From: an uncultured bacterium
GTDB taxonomy: Bacteria > Spirochaetota > UBA4802 > UB4802
Direction of reading: 5' to 3'
Assembly (NCBI GenBank): GCA_937920495.1
Contig: CALEUQ010000026.1
Coordinates: forward strand, 1 to 58,967
DNA length: 58,967 nt
Shown here: positions 43,189 through 52,501 of the stretch, piece by piece
Layout: every line of letters starts with the position of its first letter
How positions within the stretch are numbered: the stretch's first letter is position 1
The notes under the pieces: generated by a model
The model's database searches: none
Told to the model about the DNA's origin: nothing
What the model saw: the letters and a program-made list of their open reading frames with translations, nothing else
Made by a program: the position numbers and the translations under genes

Positions 43189-43901
43189 TGTAAAACCTCC
43201 ATTTAACATTTATGTTATTATATAACAAAGCATTGTAAAAAGTAAAGAAATTATTAAGAAAAATTCCAATCTTCCGGGACATTATTCACACTTACACCGT
43301 GAATATAAGTCCGTTGGTTAGATGGTTCGTTTTGCAAAACACGATTTGTTCTTTGCGTGCGCAATAAGGGTTTGTAGGGTTTGATACAAAGGATGTATCA
43401 TACATAAAGACACAACACCAGATACTGTCACGTCATCTTTCTATGATATTCTTTGTGGAATGCATCAATCATTTTGCAGTTCAAACTCAGCACTTAACAG
43501 TTTTTATGTAAGTATAAGAAAAAGCAAAGGCAAAAGTAAGGGGAAAGTAAGAATGGCAGAGTTATGATATTCCGGGGGCAGTAGTGTTAATGCTTACAGG
43601 AAACAAGCAGTGAAAAGGTTTGTTGTAACTATGTACAGATATTACACCTCAAACGTGAAGTTACAAGTTATCGGTTTAGACATTATACATTTATGTTTGA
43701 AAAGGTATATGGATTCTTTAGTTTTCAAATAATATGGGGGTTGCCACCCGAACTAATGGAAAAAACATAAGCTCACCCTCATCTTTTTGCATCGCCCTAC
43801 AATGGAATTCTGTAATCGCAGTGAACCTGCTTATAAGGCAGGGTGTTTGAAATATGTGGTAATGTATATTGATACATGATATATAGTAGGTGGAGGTTTA
43901 C
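43189..43901. other. Intergenic region of about 700 bases without a recognisable gene
   Basis: No open frame of useful length is seen on either strand. A short minus-strand frame ends VNNVPEDWNF near 43265, which could be a lost gene tail. The area is AT-rich with no clear repeat. Confidence 0.4.
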
Positions 43902-44129
43902 ATGTATAGTCACAAATCAATCAATTCAAATAAAAATATTAAGCTTCCTGCCATAAATCAACTGGGAATTATTGTTCCGGATATACATGAAGCCGTTTCT
44001 AACTATTCGCGCATACTGGGAATTGGGCACCGGTACAGGTCAAAGACCCTAACACATAACAATCCAAGTGCAACCAGCTCGCGCAGTGCTTTGGTGGAAT
44101 TAGCAAAATTAGAAAATGTTGGCAAGTAG
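43902..44129 (+). pseudogene. Truncated VOC (glyoxalase-fold) gene
   Basis: Starts with a good ribosome site (GGTGGAGG) and ATG 43902. The first 45 codons read INQLGIIVPDIHEAVSNYSRILGIG, the first beta-alpha unit of a VOC protein as in methylmalonyl-CoA epimerase or lactoylglutathione lyase. After RYRSK (near 44044) similarity ends and the frame runs antisense through the 3' end of the DUF218 gene to a stop at 44129. The most likely cause is a deletion that removed the rest of the gene. Confidence 0.7.
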
Positions 44130-44818
44130 CTGTAGCCAGTATACCGCAGATCTAATTTCGAATCGCAGAACACTGCTGATATCATTAATCCAGTTTTTTT
44201 AAAATATGTATATGCTCGTGGTATATGGTATGCAGATGTGACCAGTGCAATATGAGTAAAATTTTTTTTATTGCAGATCTGTGCCACATATTGTGCGTTA
44301 TCATCAGTATCCCTGCTTTTGTTTTCAATTATAATATCCTGTTGCAAAACATTAAGATGGCGCAATACCGAATACATAGTATAGCTTTCCTGAATATTGA
44401 AACCAGCCGATCCACCCGAAAGTATTACAGGTTTTTTTAATTGTGTATACAGCAAATAGCCTGCAAGCAATCTGTTTGCAGAATCTTCCTTAAAATTCCC
44501 ATTTTCATACACACCGCCTCCCAGAATAACGATAGCATCAATTTCTTTGACAGATACCATATCTTTATTCTTGCCGTTTGAATTATTTATATTATTAATA
44601 TGAATTAAAGGAACTATCTTCTTTGCTGAATTTTCAAGAGGCAAGTACAACAAGTCTTTTACTGGTTCAATTGATAGTGCATAGAGCATAACAGCGCATA
44701 CTAACGATAATATCGTAACAGCTTTTCTTTTTGCAAATGCTCCAATTGCAACAAAGATAATGATAATTAATCCTGGCGGTAATATTGCACTGGTCAAAAG
44801 CTTTTTTATAAAAAACAT
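44003..44818 (-). CDS. DUF218/SanA/ElyC-family membrane protein
   Basis: A 271-residue protein with two N-terminal membrane helices and a C-terminal DUF218 domain (IVILGGGVYENGNFKEDSANRL, KPVILSGGSAG, NKSRDTDDNAQYVAQI, HIALVTSAYHIPRA). The ElyC/SanA group takes part in envelope precursor metabolism. I take ATG 44818 as start because AGGTGA lies just ahead. The C-terminal 40 residues are encoded antisense to the truncated VOC gene and end VRVFDLYRCPIPSM, unlike the family, so its 3' end may also have been altered by the deletion at this place. Confidence 0.8.
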   Translation of the reverse strand: MFFIKKLLTSAILPPGLIIIIFVAIGAFAKRKAVTILSLVCAVMLYALSIEPVKDLLYLPLENSAKKIVPLIHINNINNSNGKNKDMVSVKEIDAIVILGGGVYENGNFKEDSANRLLAGYLLYTQLKKPVILSGGSAGFNIQESYTMYSVLRHLNVLQQDIIIENKSRDTDDNAQYVAQICNKKNFTHIALVTSAYHIPRAYTYFKKTGLMISAVFCDSKLDLRYTGYSYLPTFSNFANSTKALRELVALGLLCVRVFDLYRCPIPSMRE

Positions 44819-45230
44819 ATCAATCACCTGAAAATAGATTTAAGTATTAATGTGGTTTTAGGTTCTTGATTTATCAGTTTGATGAATCTTGCTTTATATA
44901 ATAGATTAACATTATTCGTCACTCTGCTCATGATAATGGTATGTACACAATATATTATATATTCATCACGCGTGTGCTCCAATACACTGATACTCCTTGT
45001 AATTTTTCATCAGACGCAGTTTATTAAGTTTGTAAAACTACTGAACAGCAACACATAATTTTAACAGTAACTATCGCCACAACTCAAATGAAAACAATTC
45101 TGTTGTAGGTGTGTATACTGTAAAGCATTAAATTTAACATGCATGTAACATTTATATCTACTTTTCAATTGAATATGATTGTATACGAGCTATCTATGGT
45201 AATTACCACTAAAAAATTCAAGAGGGTACT
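44819..45230. other. Intergenic region before the glutamate synthase genes
   Basis: About 400 AT-rich bases. It contains a full-length GGCGATAG-type site (45071-45078, in GTAACTATCGCC). No clear promoter or riboswitch is seen. Confidence 0.4.
45071..45078 (-). repeat. GGCGATAG motif (full 12-base form), intergenic
   Basis: The plus strand reads CAGTAACTATCGCCAC, 150 bases upstream of the glutamate synthase operon. Confidence 0.75.
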
Positions 45231-46286
45231 ATGTGTGGAATAGTTGGAATTATAAACACTGACCTAACCAAAATTGATGGAAGTTATATACGTGAAGCAA
45301 TACGCATTCAAAACGAGCGTGGCAATGGCCTTGGCGGAGGTTTTGCTGCGTATGGCATATATCCTGAACATAAGGATAATTATGCTGTCCATATTATGTA
45401 TCAGGCAGGCAGACACAGCGATGTTATAAAAAAGATTGAAAGCTATCTGGAACAAAAAACCAAGGTTCATCACTCTGAGGAAATACCGGTATATCCCACA
45501 AGCGTGATCCCTGCAGGACCATACTTTAAACGCTATTTTGTCAATCCGTTGAAAGAGCAGATACCTGTTGGAAAAAATGAAGATGATGCTATGGTAGACA
45601 TTGTGATGGCAATTAACAGGATGGGCTTTGCGTATGTACTATCGTCGGGTAAAGATATGGGTGTGTTTAAAGGTGTAGGGTTTCCGGAAGACATTGCAGA
45701 TTTCTTCAGAATACAGGATTATAAAGGATATATGTGGATTGCGCATAATCGTTTTCCCACCAATACTCCCGGATGGTGGGGTGGTGCACATCCCTTCACC
45801 ATACTTGACAAAGCTGTTGTGCACAATGGTGAGATAACAAGTTATGGTACAAACAAACGATGGCTTGAAATGTTTGGCTACTTCTGCATGCTTCAGACTG
45901 ACACTGAGGTAATCAGTTATATCTTTGACAAGCTGACTAGAAAAGATGGTCTCAGTGTTGATGATGCCTGTTTTGTGATGGCTCCATCACTGTGGGAAGA
46001 CATTGAATATGAAAACTCACACAAAAAAATGCTGCTCAGGCAATTATATGGACAGGCAATAGTGAATGGACCTTTTGGTATTGTATTAACACATTCCGGT
46101 GGGGCGATAGTTCTTAATGACAGGAACAAATTGCGGCCAGTAGTCTGCGCGCGCGTTGGTTCAACCTATTATGCATCATCCGAAGAATGCAGTATCAGGT
46201 TACTGTCGCCAAAGGTTGATGAGTTGTGGTCGCCAAAAGGTGGAGAAGCTGTTATTGTGAATTTAGCAAAACAGGAGGTGGCATAA
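45231..46286 (+). CDS. Glutamate synthase, class II amidotransferase subunit
   Basis: A 351-residue N-terminal-nucleophile amidotransferase (GATase II) that releases ammonia from glutamine. Cys2 of MCGIVGIIN is the nucleophile after Met removal. RFPTNTPGWWGGAHPF and HNGEITSYGTNKRW are the glutamine-binding and oxyanion residues. In most bacteria this domain forms the front of GltB; here it is a separate gene, as in archaeal and some anaerobic bacterial split synthases. AGAGGG precedes the ATG. Its stop overlaps the next ATG by one base. Confidence 0.92.
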   Translation: MCGIVGIINTDLTKIDGSYIREAIRIQNERGNGLGGGFAAYGIYPEHKDNYAVHIMYQAGRHSDVIKKIESYLEQKTKVHHSEEIPVYPTSVIPAGPYFKRYFVNPLKEQIPVGKNEDDAMVDIVMAINRMGFAYVLSSGKDMGVFKGVGFPEDIADFFRIQDYKGYMWIAHNRFPTNTPGWWGGAHPFTILDKAVVHNGEITSYGTNKRWLEMFGYFCMLQTDTEVISYIFDKLTRKDGLSVDDACFVMAPSLWEDIEYENSHKKMLLRQLYGQAIVNGPFGIVLTHSGGAIVLNDRNKLRPVVCARVGSTYYASSEECSIRLLSPKVDELWSPKGGEAVIVNLAKQEVA

Positions 46287-47812
46287 TGTCTTCAATGAAA
46301 AATAACTGGAAAACCATTCCTCCTTTTCATCCTGAAATTGATTATTCACGATGTGATTATAAAAATGGATGTAATATATGTGCGCACGAATGTTCGTGGG
46401 GCGAGATTGCATTAAAACCGGAGAAACTGGATAACGGAACAGTAGTATATAAGCCGGTTGCCAATCTTACATCGTGTGGTTCATGCCAGCGCTGTGTTAA
46501 GATGTGCCCATACAATGCTATTCATATTGTACACAGCCCTATGTATACCAGCCACGGTTACTGGACTCCAGAGTATGTAGGCAATATATGGAAGCAGTCC
46601 TCTTCTGAAGGAGGCGTGTTGCTGGTGGGTAATGGTGCAACAGGCCCTCAGCGACGTTACTTTGACCATCTCATGTTTGATGCCTGCCAGGTTACCAATC
46701 CTTCTATAGATCCTTTGCGTGAGCCAATGGAAATACGTACCTATTTGGGGAGACGACCTGCAAAATTGGGTGAAGATACATTCCCCCTCCTTAAGCTTGA
46801 AGTGCCTATAATGTTTGGAGCTATGAGCTTTGGTGCATTGAACTTACGGGTGCATCAGGCCGAAGCACAGGCAACTAAGGAAATTGGGACTTACTGGAAT
46901 ACTGGTGAGGGTGGATTTCACAGGTCATTACGCCAGAAGTATGGTGCTAACACAATAGTGCAGGTTGCATCAGGTCGTTTTGGAGTGAGTGAAGATTATT
47001 TGAAATCAGCTGCTGCTGTGGAAATTAAAATTGGACAGGGTGCAAAGCCAGGTATTGGCGGGCACCTCCCTGGTGAAAAAGTATCAAAGGCTATATCTGA
47101 AACACGCATGATTCCAGAAGGCAGTGACGCACTGTCACCTGCGCCTCATCATGACATATACTCAATCGAAGATTTACGACAGCTTATCTATGCAATAAAG
47201 GAAGCAACTGAGTATAAAGTGCCGGTAAGCGTTAAGATTGCTGCGGTACATAATGTTGCAGCAATTGTGAGTGGCATTGCACGTGCCGGTGCAGATATTA
47301 TTGCCATTGACGGCTTTAGAGGTGGTACAGGAGCAACTCCTCTGCAGATACGGCAGAATACTGGCATACCCATTGAACTTGCAATAGCTGCTGCTGACCA
47401 GCGCCTGCGAGAAGAAGGTATACGAAATCAGGTGAGCCTGGTGGCAAGCGGTGGTATTCAGTGTTCATCGGATGTACTCAAGGCAATATGCCTGGGGGCT
47501 GATGCAGTGTATATTGCCACACCTGTACTCATTGCACTGGGTTGTGGAATGTGTCAGCGATGTTTTACCGGAAAATGTGCATACGGTATCACAACAAATA
47601 AGCCGGGGCTGGCTGAACGTATTGATATTGATGAAGCGGCATGGGCATTGAAAAACCTTCTTCATGCCTGGGCTGAAGAAATAGAAGAACTAATGGGCTC
47701 TATGGGAATTAATGCAATCGAAGCACTAAGAGGAAACCGTGACAGGTTGCGAGGAGTTGGTCTCAATGAAGAAGAACTCAAGATTTTAGGCGTTAAGCAT
47801 GCTGGAGCGTAA
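46286..47812 (+). CDS. gltB: Glutamate synthase FMN-binding (GltB2) subunit with N-terminal ferredoxin domain
   Basis: A 508-residue protein. Residues 15-80 carry two cysteine clusters (CDYKNGCNICAHEC and CGSCQRCVKMCP) like a ferredoxin. The rest is the FMN TIM-barrel of glutamate synthase: KPGIGGHLPGEKVS, APHHDIYSIEDLRQLI, IDGFRGGTGATP and the 3Fe-4S loop CGMCQRCFTGKC. It joins ammonia to 2-oxoglutarate. The start is ATG 46286 after AGGAGG, overlapping the previous stop; the frame is open 60 bases upstream. The N-terminal ferredoxin suggests that reduced ferredoxin may be the electron donor. Confidence 0.95.
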   Translation: MSSMKNNWKTIPPFHPEIDYSRCDYKNGCNICAHECSWGEIALKPEKLDNGTVVYKPVANLTSCGSCQRCVKMCPYNAIHIVHSPMYTSHGYWTPEYVGNIWKQSSSEGGVLLVGNGATGPQRRYFDHLMFDACQVTNPSIDPLREPMEIRTYLGRRPAKLGEDTFPLLKLEVPIMFGAMSFGALNLRVHQAEAQATKEIGTYWNTGEGGFHRSLRQKYGANTIVQVASGRFGVSEDYLKSAAAVEIKIGQGAKPGIGGHLPGEKVSKAISETRMIPEGSDALSPAPHHDIYSIEDLRQLIYAIKEATEYKVPVSVKIAAVHNVAAIVSGIARAGADIIAIDGFRGGTGATPLQIRQNTGIPIELAIAAADQRLREEGIRNQVSLVASGGIQCSSDVLKAICLGADAVYIATPVLIALGCGMCQRCFTGKCAYGITTNKPGLAERIDIDEAAWALKNLLHAWAEEIEELMGSMGINAIEALRGNRDRLRGVGLNEEELKILGVKHAGA

Positions 47813-47826
47813 AGGAGGATGGTGAA

Positions 47827-50001
47827 ATGGTCCTGAATGCAGTATTAAATGCTAAAGGTATCTATTATAAAATGTTAAACCGCCAGATACGTGAACTTAT
47901 TGCAAAAGGCGAAACGGTCATAACACTTGAAAATGTATTGGGCCAGCGCTACATAGGAGGAGGGCTCAAGGCAAATGTTATTATAAATATTAATGGCACA
48001 CCGGGTCAGGATCTAGGTGCATTTATGAACGGTCCTGAGATAACTGTGCATGGTAATGTACAGGATGGTATTGGGAATACCATGAACAGCGGTAGCATCG
48101 TAGTTCATGGAAAAGCAGGCGAGATTCCTGGCCATTCAATGCGTGGTGGAAAAATTTTAATCCGCGATGATGTGGAGTATCGTGCAGGGATACACATGAA
48201 GGAATACGAACACCAGATTCCACGTATTGTTATTGGTGGTACGGCCAAAGATTACTGTGGTGAATACATGGCTGGTGGGCGCGTTGTTGTGTTAAACCGC
48301 TTTGATGAAAAAGAACCAGTGGGCAATGATATCGGTACCGGCATCCATGGCGGTGTAATTTACATTCGCGGTAATGTTGAAAAGCGTCGCCTTGGTGTGG
48401 GTGCTATTATTGCAGAGATGGATAATGAAGATGTGTTATTCTTACAAAACGTGTTGAATGATTTTACGGCAGCATTTCCTTATGTTGAACTATCGCACAT
48501 AACTATAAACGATTTTATGAAAATTACTAAAAAAGGGCACAGACCTTTTGCTAATCTATATGCTCCTGCAATGAATATTAAAACAAAAAAGCCTATTCAT
48601 CTTAACCTGACGCCGCCGTGTACGTATGCATGTCCAGGCGGAATTCCAACTCCTGTGTTTATAAACCTGATTAAAGACGGTAAGATTAAAGAAGCACAGT
48701 TGCTGATGGATGAGTACACCCCACTGCGGATGTCGGTGTGCGGCACGGTGTGTCCTGCACCATGTATGGATGCGTGTAGTCGCAACATGATAGATGGACC
48801 AATGAATATTCCGTATTTAGCGCGTGAATACTATCCTGATTTTAATCCTGCTGTGTATGGTAAACCAAAGGATAAAACAATAGCCATCATTGGTGCAGGC
48901 CCCGCAGGGCTTTCGGCTGCATGGCAGCTTGCTCGTAGAGGCTATAAGGTTACCGTTTTTGAAAAAACATCTGATATTGGCGGCAAAGTACGAATGGCAA
49001 TTCCTAAAGACAGATTGCCCGATGAAGTTCTGTATAAGGATCTCAATCGTATAAAAAGCTTACCCATTGCATTTAAGCTCAACACAGCGGTTGACAAACA
49101 ACTTTTTACAAAAATTCATGAAGAGTTTGACGCTGTATTGGTAGCAACGGGCGCGTATATTTCGCGAACGCTGCAGGTCAGAGGTGGTGAGCGCATTATA
49201 TCAGGTCTTGAATTTTTGGTTGGTATCAACGAAGGCAATCCAATGGACCTTACAGGAAAAGATGTTGTTATTATTGGTGCCGGTAATGTTGGTATGGATA
49301 TTGCATGTGAATCGTGGCGACATGGAGCAAAGAGTGTGACCGCAATAGACATTCAAAAGCCGCTTGCCTTTGGCAAAGAGCTGGACATGGCTAAAAGCTT
49401 TGGCACACAAATTGTTTGGCCACGGAATATCGAGTACATAGATGAAGGGTATGTTCATTTTACCAACGGCCAGGAGCTTAAGGCGGATGTTGTGTTTATA
49501 AGTATTGGTGAAAAACCGGATCTTTCATTTTTAGGTGACAGCGTAATGGTAAATGAAAGGGGGGCGATAGTAACCGGTCAAAAATCCTTCAAAAGTTCAG
49601 ATCCCAAAATATTTGCCTGTGGTGACATTGTGAAGCCCGGACTTATTACCGATGCAATTGGGATGGGAAGATTAGCTGGTATGGAGATACATGCAACGCT
49701 CTCGGATGAGGATTTTATCTATCCCGAAAAAACACTGGTGCCAAAACGGAGGATCAACATTGCGTACTTTGGCGGCGAGACACGTGAAGTGGACAGATGT
49801 ATAAGCTGTGGCACATGTATTTTCTGTGATAAGTGTGTGGAAGCATGCCCACAGGGAGCTATTACACGAAATGGCGAAATCTTTACCATTGACTCAGAGC
49901 TGTGTACCGCCTGTTATACCTGTGTCAATATATGCCCGCGTGGTGCATTGCAGCCTGGTGATTTTGATGCAGTGGTGCAGGATGTGCTTTTCAAGAAGTG
50001 A
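47827..50001 (+). CDS. Glutamate synthase GltB3-GltD fusion with ferredoxin tail
   Basis: A 724-residue fusion. Residues 1-230 form the GXGXG beta-helix of glutamate synthase (repeats such as GNVQDGIGNTMNSGSIVVHG). About 260-330 is the Cys-rich Fe-S domain of GltD (CTYACPGGIPTP, CGTVCPAPCMDACSR). Next is the FAD/NAD oxidoreductase with GAGPAGLSAAW and GAGNVGMDIACE. The end has two 4Fe-4S clusters (CISCGTCIFCDKCVEACP, CTACYTCVNICP). It should pass electrons from NAD(P)H or ferredoxin to the FMN subunit. AAAGGAGG precedes the ATG, 14 bases after the previous gene. One GGCGATAG motif lies in its codons (49563-49570). Confidence 0.93.
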   Translation: MVLNAVLNAKGIYYKMLNRQIRELIAKGETVITLENVLGQRYIGGGLKANVIININGTPGQDLGAFMNGPEITVHGNVQDGIGNTMNSGSIVVHGKAGEIPGHSMRGGKILIRDDVEYRAGIHMKEYEHQIPRIVIGGTAKDYCGEYMAGGRVVVLNRFDEKEPVGNDIGTGIHGGVIYIRGNVEKRRLGVGAIIAEMDNEDVLFLQNVLNDFTAAFPYVELSHITINDFMKITKKGHRPFANLYAPAMNIKTKKPIHLNLTPPCTYACPGGIPTPVFINLIKDGKIKEAQLLMDEYTPLRMSVCGTVCPAPCMDACSRNMIDGPMNIPYLAREYYPDFNPAVYGKPKDKTIAIIGAGPAGLSAAWQLARRGYKVTVFEKTSDIGGKVRMAIPKDRLPDEVLYKDLNRIKSLPIAFKLNTAVDKQLFTKIHEEFDAVLVATGAYISRTLQVRGGERIISGLEFLVGINEGNPMDLTGKDVVIIGAGNVGMDIACESWRHGAKSVTAIDIQKPLAFGKELDMAKSFGTQIVWPRNIEYIDEGYVHFTNGQELKADVVFISIGEKPDLSFLGDSVMVNERGAIVTGQKSFKSSDPKIFACGDIVKPGLITDAIGMGRLAGMEIHATLSDEDFIYPEKTLVPKRRINIAYFGGETREVDRCISCGTCIFCDKCVEACPQGAITRNGEIFTIDSELCTACYTCVNICPRGALQPGDFDAVVQDVLFKK

Positions 50002-50289
50002 GAATGTAAATAATTTCTTGCTAAATATACTGCACTGAAGTACTTTTTGTATCATACATTAATTATTCAATACATTACATCGTGTGGTTACAAAAAGTAT
50101 ATTCTATATATGCTGGGTGATAGTTACACTAAAATTATGGAATAAATATTGATTGTTACATACATGTTAAATAGTATAACTTTTATACAATATCGCTTAC
50201 TGCAAGATTGACTTTTTATAAGTAAAAATTTTAATGTAGCTACTTTGAGAAATTTATAATAAAGTTTGCATCTAAAGAGAGGTTTATGT
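50002..50289. other. Intergenic region before glnN with weak promoter
   Basis: Nearly 290 AT-rich bases. TTGACT at 50208-50213 with TTAATG at 50231-50236 (17 bases) is a weak promoter candidate. A near copy of the dispersed motif, GGTGATAGTTAC, lies at 50116-50127. No riboswitch is recognised. Confidence 0.35.
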
Positions 50290-52458
50290 ATGAAGCGTTT
50301 TATTAAGAATATTGCAACAGAGCGTGAGTATGTGGTAACACGTGAAAAGGAGATGCCTGTTTCTCAGTATTATGGAGAAGATACATTCAATTTTCAAGTG
50401 ATGCGTCAGAAATTGCCTGCCAATGTGTGTAAAAAACTGATGCGTATTATAAAAGAAGGCGACAGGTTAGATCCTGAAATTGCAGAAACTGTTGCACATG
50501 CAATGAAGGAATGGGCTATAGAAAAGGGAGCTACCCATTTTTGCCATTGGTTTCAGCCCATGACCGGTGCAACTGCTGAAAAGCATGATTCATTCCTGGA
50601 ATTTACTGAATATGGTGAGGCTATTGAAAGGTTCAGCGCAGAAACACTGGTGAAAGGAGAGCCTGATGCGTCAAGCTTCCCAAGTGGTGGATTGCGCTCA
50701 ACATTTGAAGCACGTGGATACACTGCGTGGGATCCTTCAAGCCCTGCGTTTATCCTGCGTAGCGGAATAGGTGCAACACTGTGTATACCAACTGTATTTC
50801 TTTCATATACTGGTGAAGCGCTGGATAAAAAAACGCCACTGCTTCGTTCCATTAATGCAATCAATAAAAGTGCACTGAGGGTGATGAGATTATTGGGTAA
50901 TGATAAGGCTACGCGTGTAATATCAACAGTGGGTCCTGAACAGGAATATTTTCTTGTTGATATGGACTTCTACTATAAACGCCCGGATCTGGTATTAACA
51001 GGTCGTGCGCTTTTGGGTGCTGCACCCACCAAAGGGCAGCAGCTGGAAGACCATTACTTTGGCAGCATCAAAGAAAGAATATTATCGTATATGCATGATG
51101 TTGAAGAGGAGCTTTACAAATTGGGTATACCTGCAAAAACACGGCACAATGAGGTAGCACCAAGTCAGTATGAGATAGCTCCCATATTTGAGGAGGCAAA
51201 TATTGCTGTTGATCATAACCATTTAATAATGGAAACTCTCAAACGGGTTGCTCAGAAACATAAATTAGCTGCCTTACTTCATGAAAAGCCATTTGCAGGC
51301 ATTAATGGGTCGGGCAAACACTGTAATTGGTCATTATCGGATAATTTAGGCAATAACCTGCTCAATCCCGGTCAATCACCGCAGGACAATGTACAGTTTC
51401 TGGTATTTCTGACTGCAACTGTTCGTGCGGTGTACTATCATGCTGATTTGCTGCGTGCGTCGGTAGCTTCCAGTGGTAATGATCACAGGTTAGGCGCAAA
51501 TGAGGCACCACCTGCCATTATCTCAGTATTTTTAGGCGAGCAGCTTACTAAAATACTCAATGATATTGAACAGGGTGTCATCAGCAAAGCAACCAACAAA
51601 GCAATTATAGATTTAGGCCTTTCATCACTGCCGGTCTTAAGCAAGGATAACACTGACCGCAACCGTACATCACCATTTGCATTTACCGGCAATAAATTTG
51701 AATTCAGAGCTGTTGGTTCTTCGCAATCAATCGCATTCCCTGTTACAATTATTAATACTATCGTTGCTGAAAGCTTAGATATACTTGCAGATAAAATTGA
51801 AACAAAGGGTGGAGATGTGCGCCAGGCAGCAATTGATGTGATTCGTGAAGAAATAAAGACAATAAAACCTATACTTTTTATGGGCGATAATTACTCAAAA
51901 GAATGGGAAGAAGAGGCAGCACGCAGGGGGTTGCCTAATAAAAAAGTAACAGTAGAGTCGTTGCCTGATCTGGTAACAGACAAGGCCAGAAAGCTTTTTG
52001 AAAAATATAATGTGCTTTCACCGGTAGAGCTTGAAGCACGATATGCCATACGTTTGGAACGGTATATCAAAGAAATGGATATTGAAGCCAAAACCATGCT
52101 TGATATGGTGCGTACCAAAATTATACCGGCAACAATGCGATATCAAAGTTCAATTGCGTCATCATGCATGCGTACGGTGGAACTGCTTGGGAAAGACGCA
52201 CCGGTTGATGCGCAGAAAAAATTGTGTGCTGCAATAACAGCGCTTAATAATGATGTAATCAAAGAAGCTGATACTCTTGATGAACTCATTGAAAAAGCTT
52301 GCGGTATTCATGATGAGCTTGAAAAGGCAAAATTTTATGCCTATACAATCAAAGATCAGATGAATACACTGAGGGCAAAAGCTGATATGCTGGAAGCACA
52401 TTCAAGTGATAACCTGTGGCCATTCCCACGATTCTGGGAGATGCTGTTTATGTCGTAA
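50290..52458 (+). CDS. glnN: Glutamine synthetase type III
   Basis: Makes glutamine from glutamate, ammonium and ATP. At 722 residues it matches the large type III enzymes (GlnN) and not the 450-residue type I. Signatures include HFCHWFQPMTGATAEKHDSF, GPEQEYFLVD, ARHNEVAPSQYE-like TRHNEVAPSQYEIAP, GINGSGKHCNWSL and NRTSPFAFTGNKFEFRAVGSSQ. I use ATG 50290, preceded by AGAGAGG; an in-frame start upstream lacks it. With the three preceding genes it makes a GS-GOGAT module, although it has its own leader. It ends 7 bases before a bidirectional terminator. Confidence 0.96.
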   Translation: MKRFIKNIATEREYVVTREKEMPVSQYYGEDTFNFQVMRQKLPANVCKKLMRIIKEGDRLDPEIAETVAHAMKEWAIEKGATHFCHWFQPMTGATAEKHDSFLEFTEYGEAIERFSAETLVKGEPDASSFPSGGLRSTFEARGYTAWDPSSPAFILRSGIGATLCIPTVFLSYTGEALDKKTPLLRSINAINKSALRVMRLLGNDKATRVISTVGPEQEYFLVDMDFYYKRPDLVLTGRALLGAAPTKGQQLEDHYFGSIKERILSYMHDVEEELYKLGIPAKTRHNEVAPSQYEIAPIFEEANIAVDHNHLIMETLKRVAQKHKLAALLHEKPFAGINGSGKHCNWSLSDNLGNNLLNPGQSPQDNVQFLVFLTATVRAVYYHADLLRASVASSGNDHRLGANEAPPAIISVFLGEQLTKILNDIEQGVISKATNKAIIDLGLSSLPVLSKDNTDRNRTSPFAFTGNKFEFRAVGSSQSIAFPVTIINTIVAESLDILADKIETKGGDVRQAAIDVIREEIKTIKPILFMGDNYSKEWEEEAARRGLPNKKVTVESLPDLVTDKARKLFEKYNVLSPVELEARYAIRLERYIKEMDIEAKTMLDMVRTKIIPATMRYQSSIASSCMRTVELLGKDAPVDAQKKLCAAITALNNDVIKEADTLDELIEKACGIHDELEKAKFYAYTIKDQMNTLRAKADMLEAHSSDNLWPFPRFWEMLFMS

Positions 52459-52465
52459 TATAATA

Positions 52466-52501
52466 ATAAATGTGGGGCGTAACCATACGCCCCACATTTA
52501 T
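52466..52501. terminator. Bidirectional terminator between glnN and the HDAC-like gene
   Basis: A perfect 16-base stem (ATAAATGTGGGGCGTA with its complement) around ACCA. A run of A and T on both sides serves both convergent genes. Confidence 0.9.

Noticed and set aside
43261..43901. Possible transposase remnant in the long gap
   Set aside because: No catalytic motif, terminal repeats or long frame was found.
50002..50289. Glutamine riboswitch before glnN
   Set aside because: No recognisable conserved structure was found by eye.
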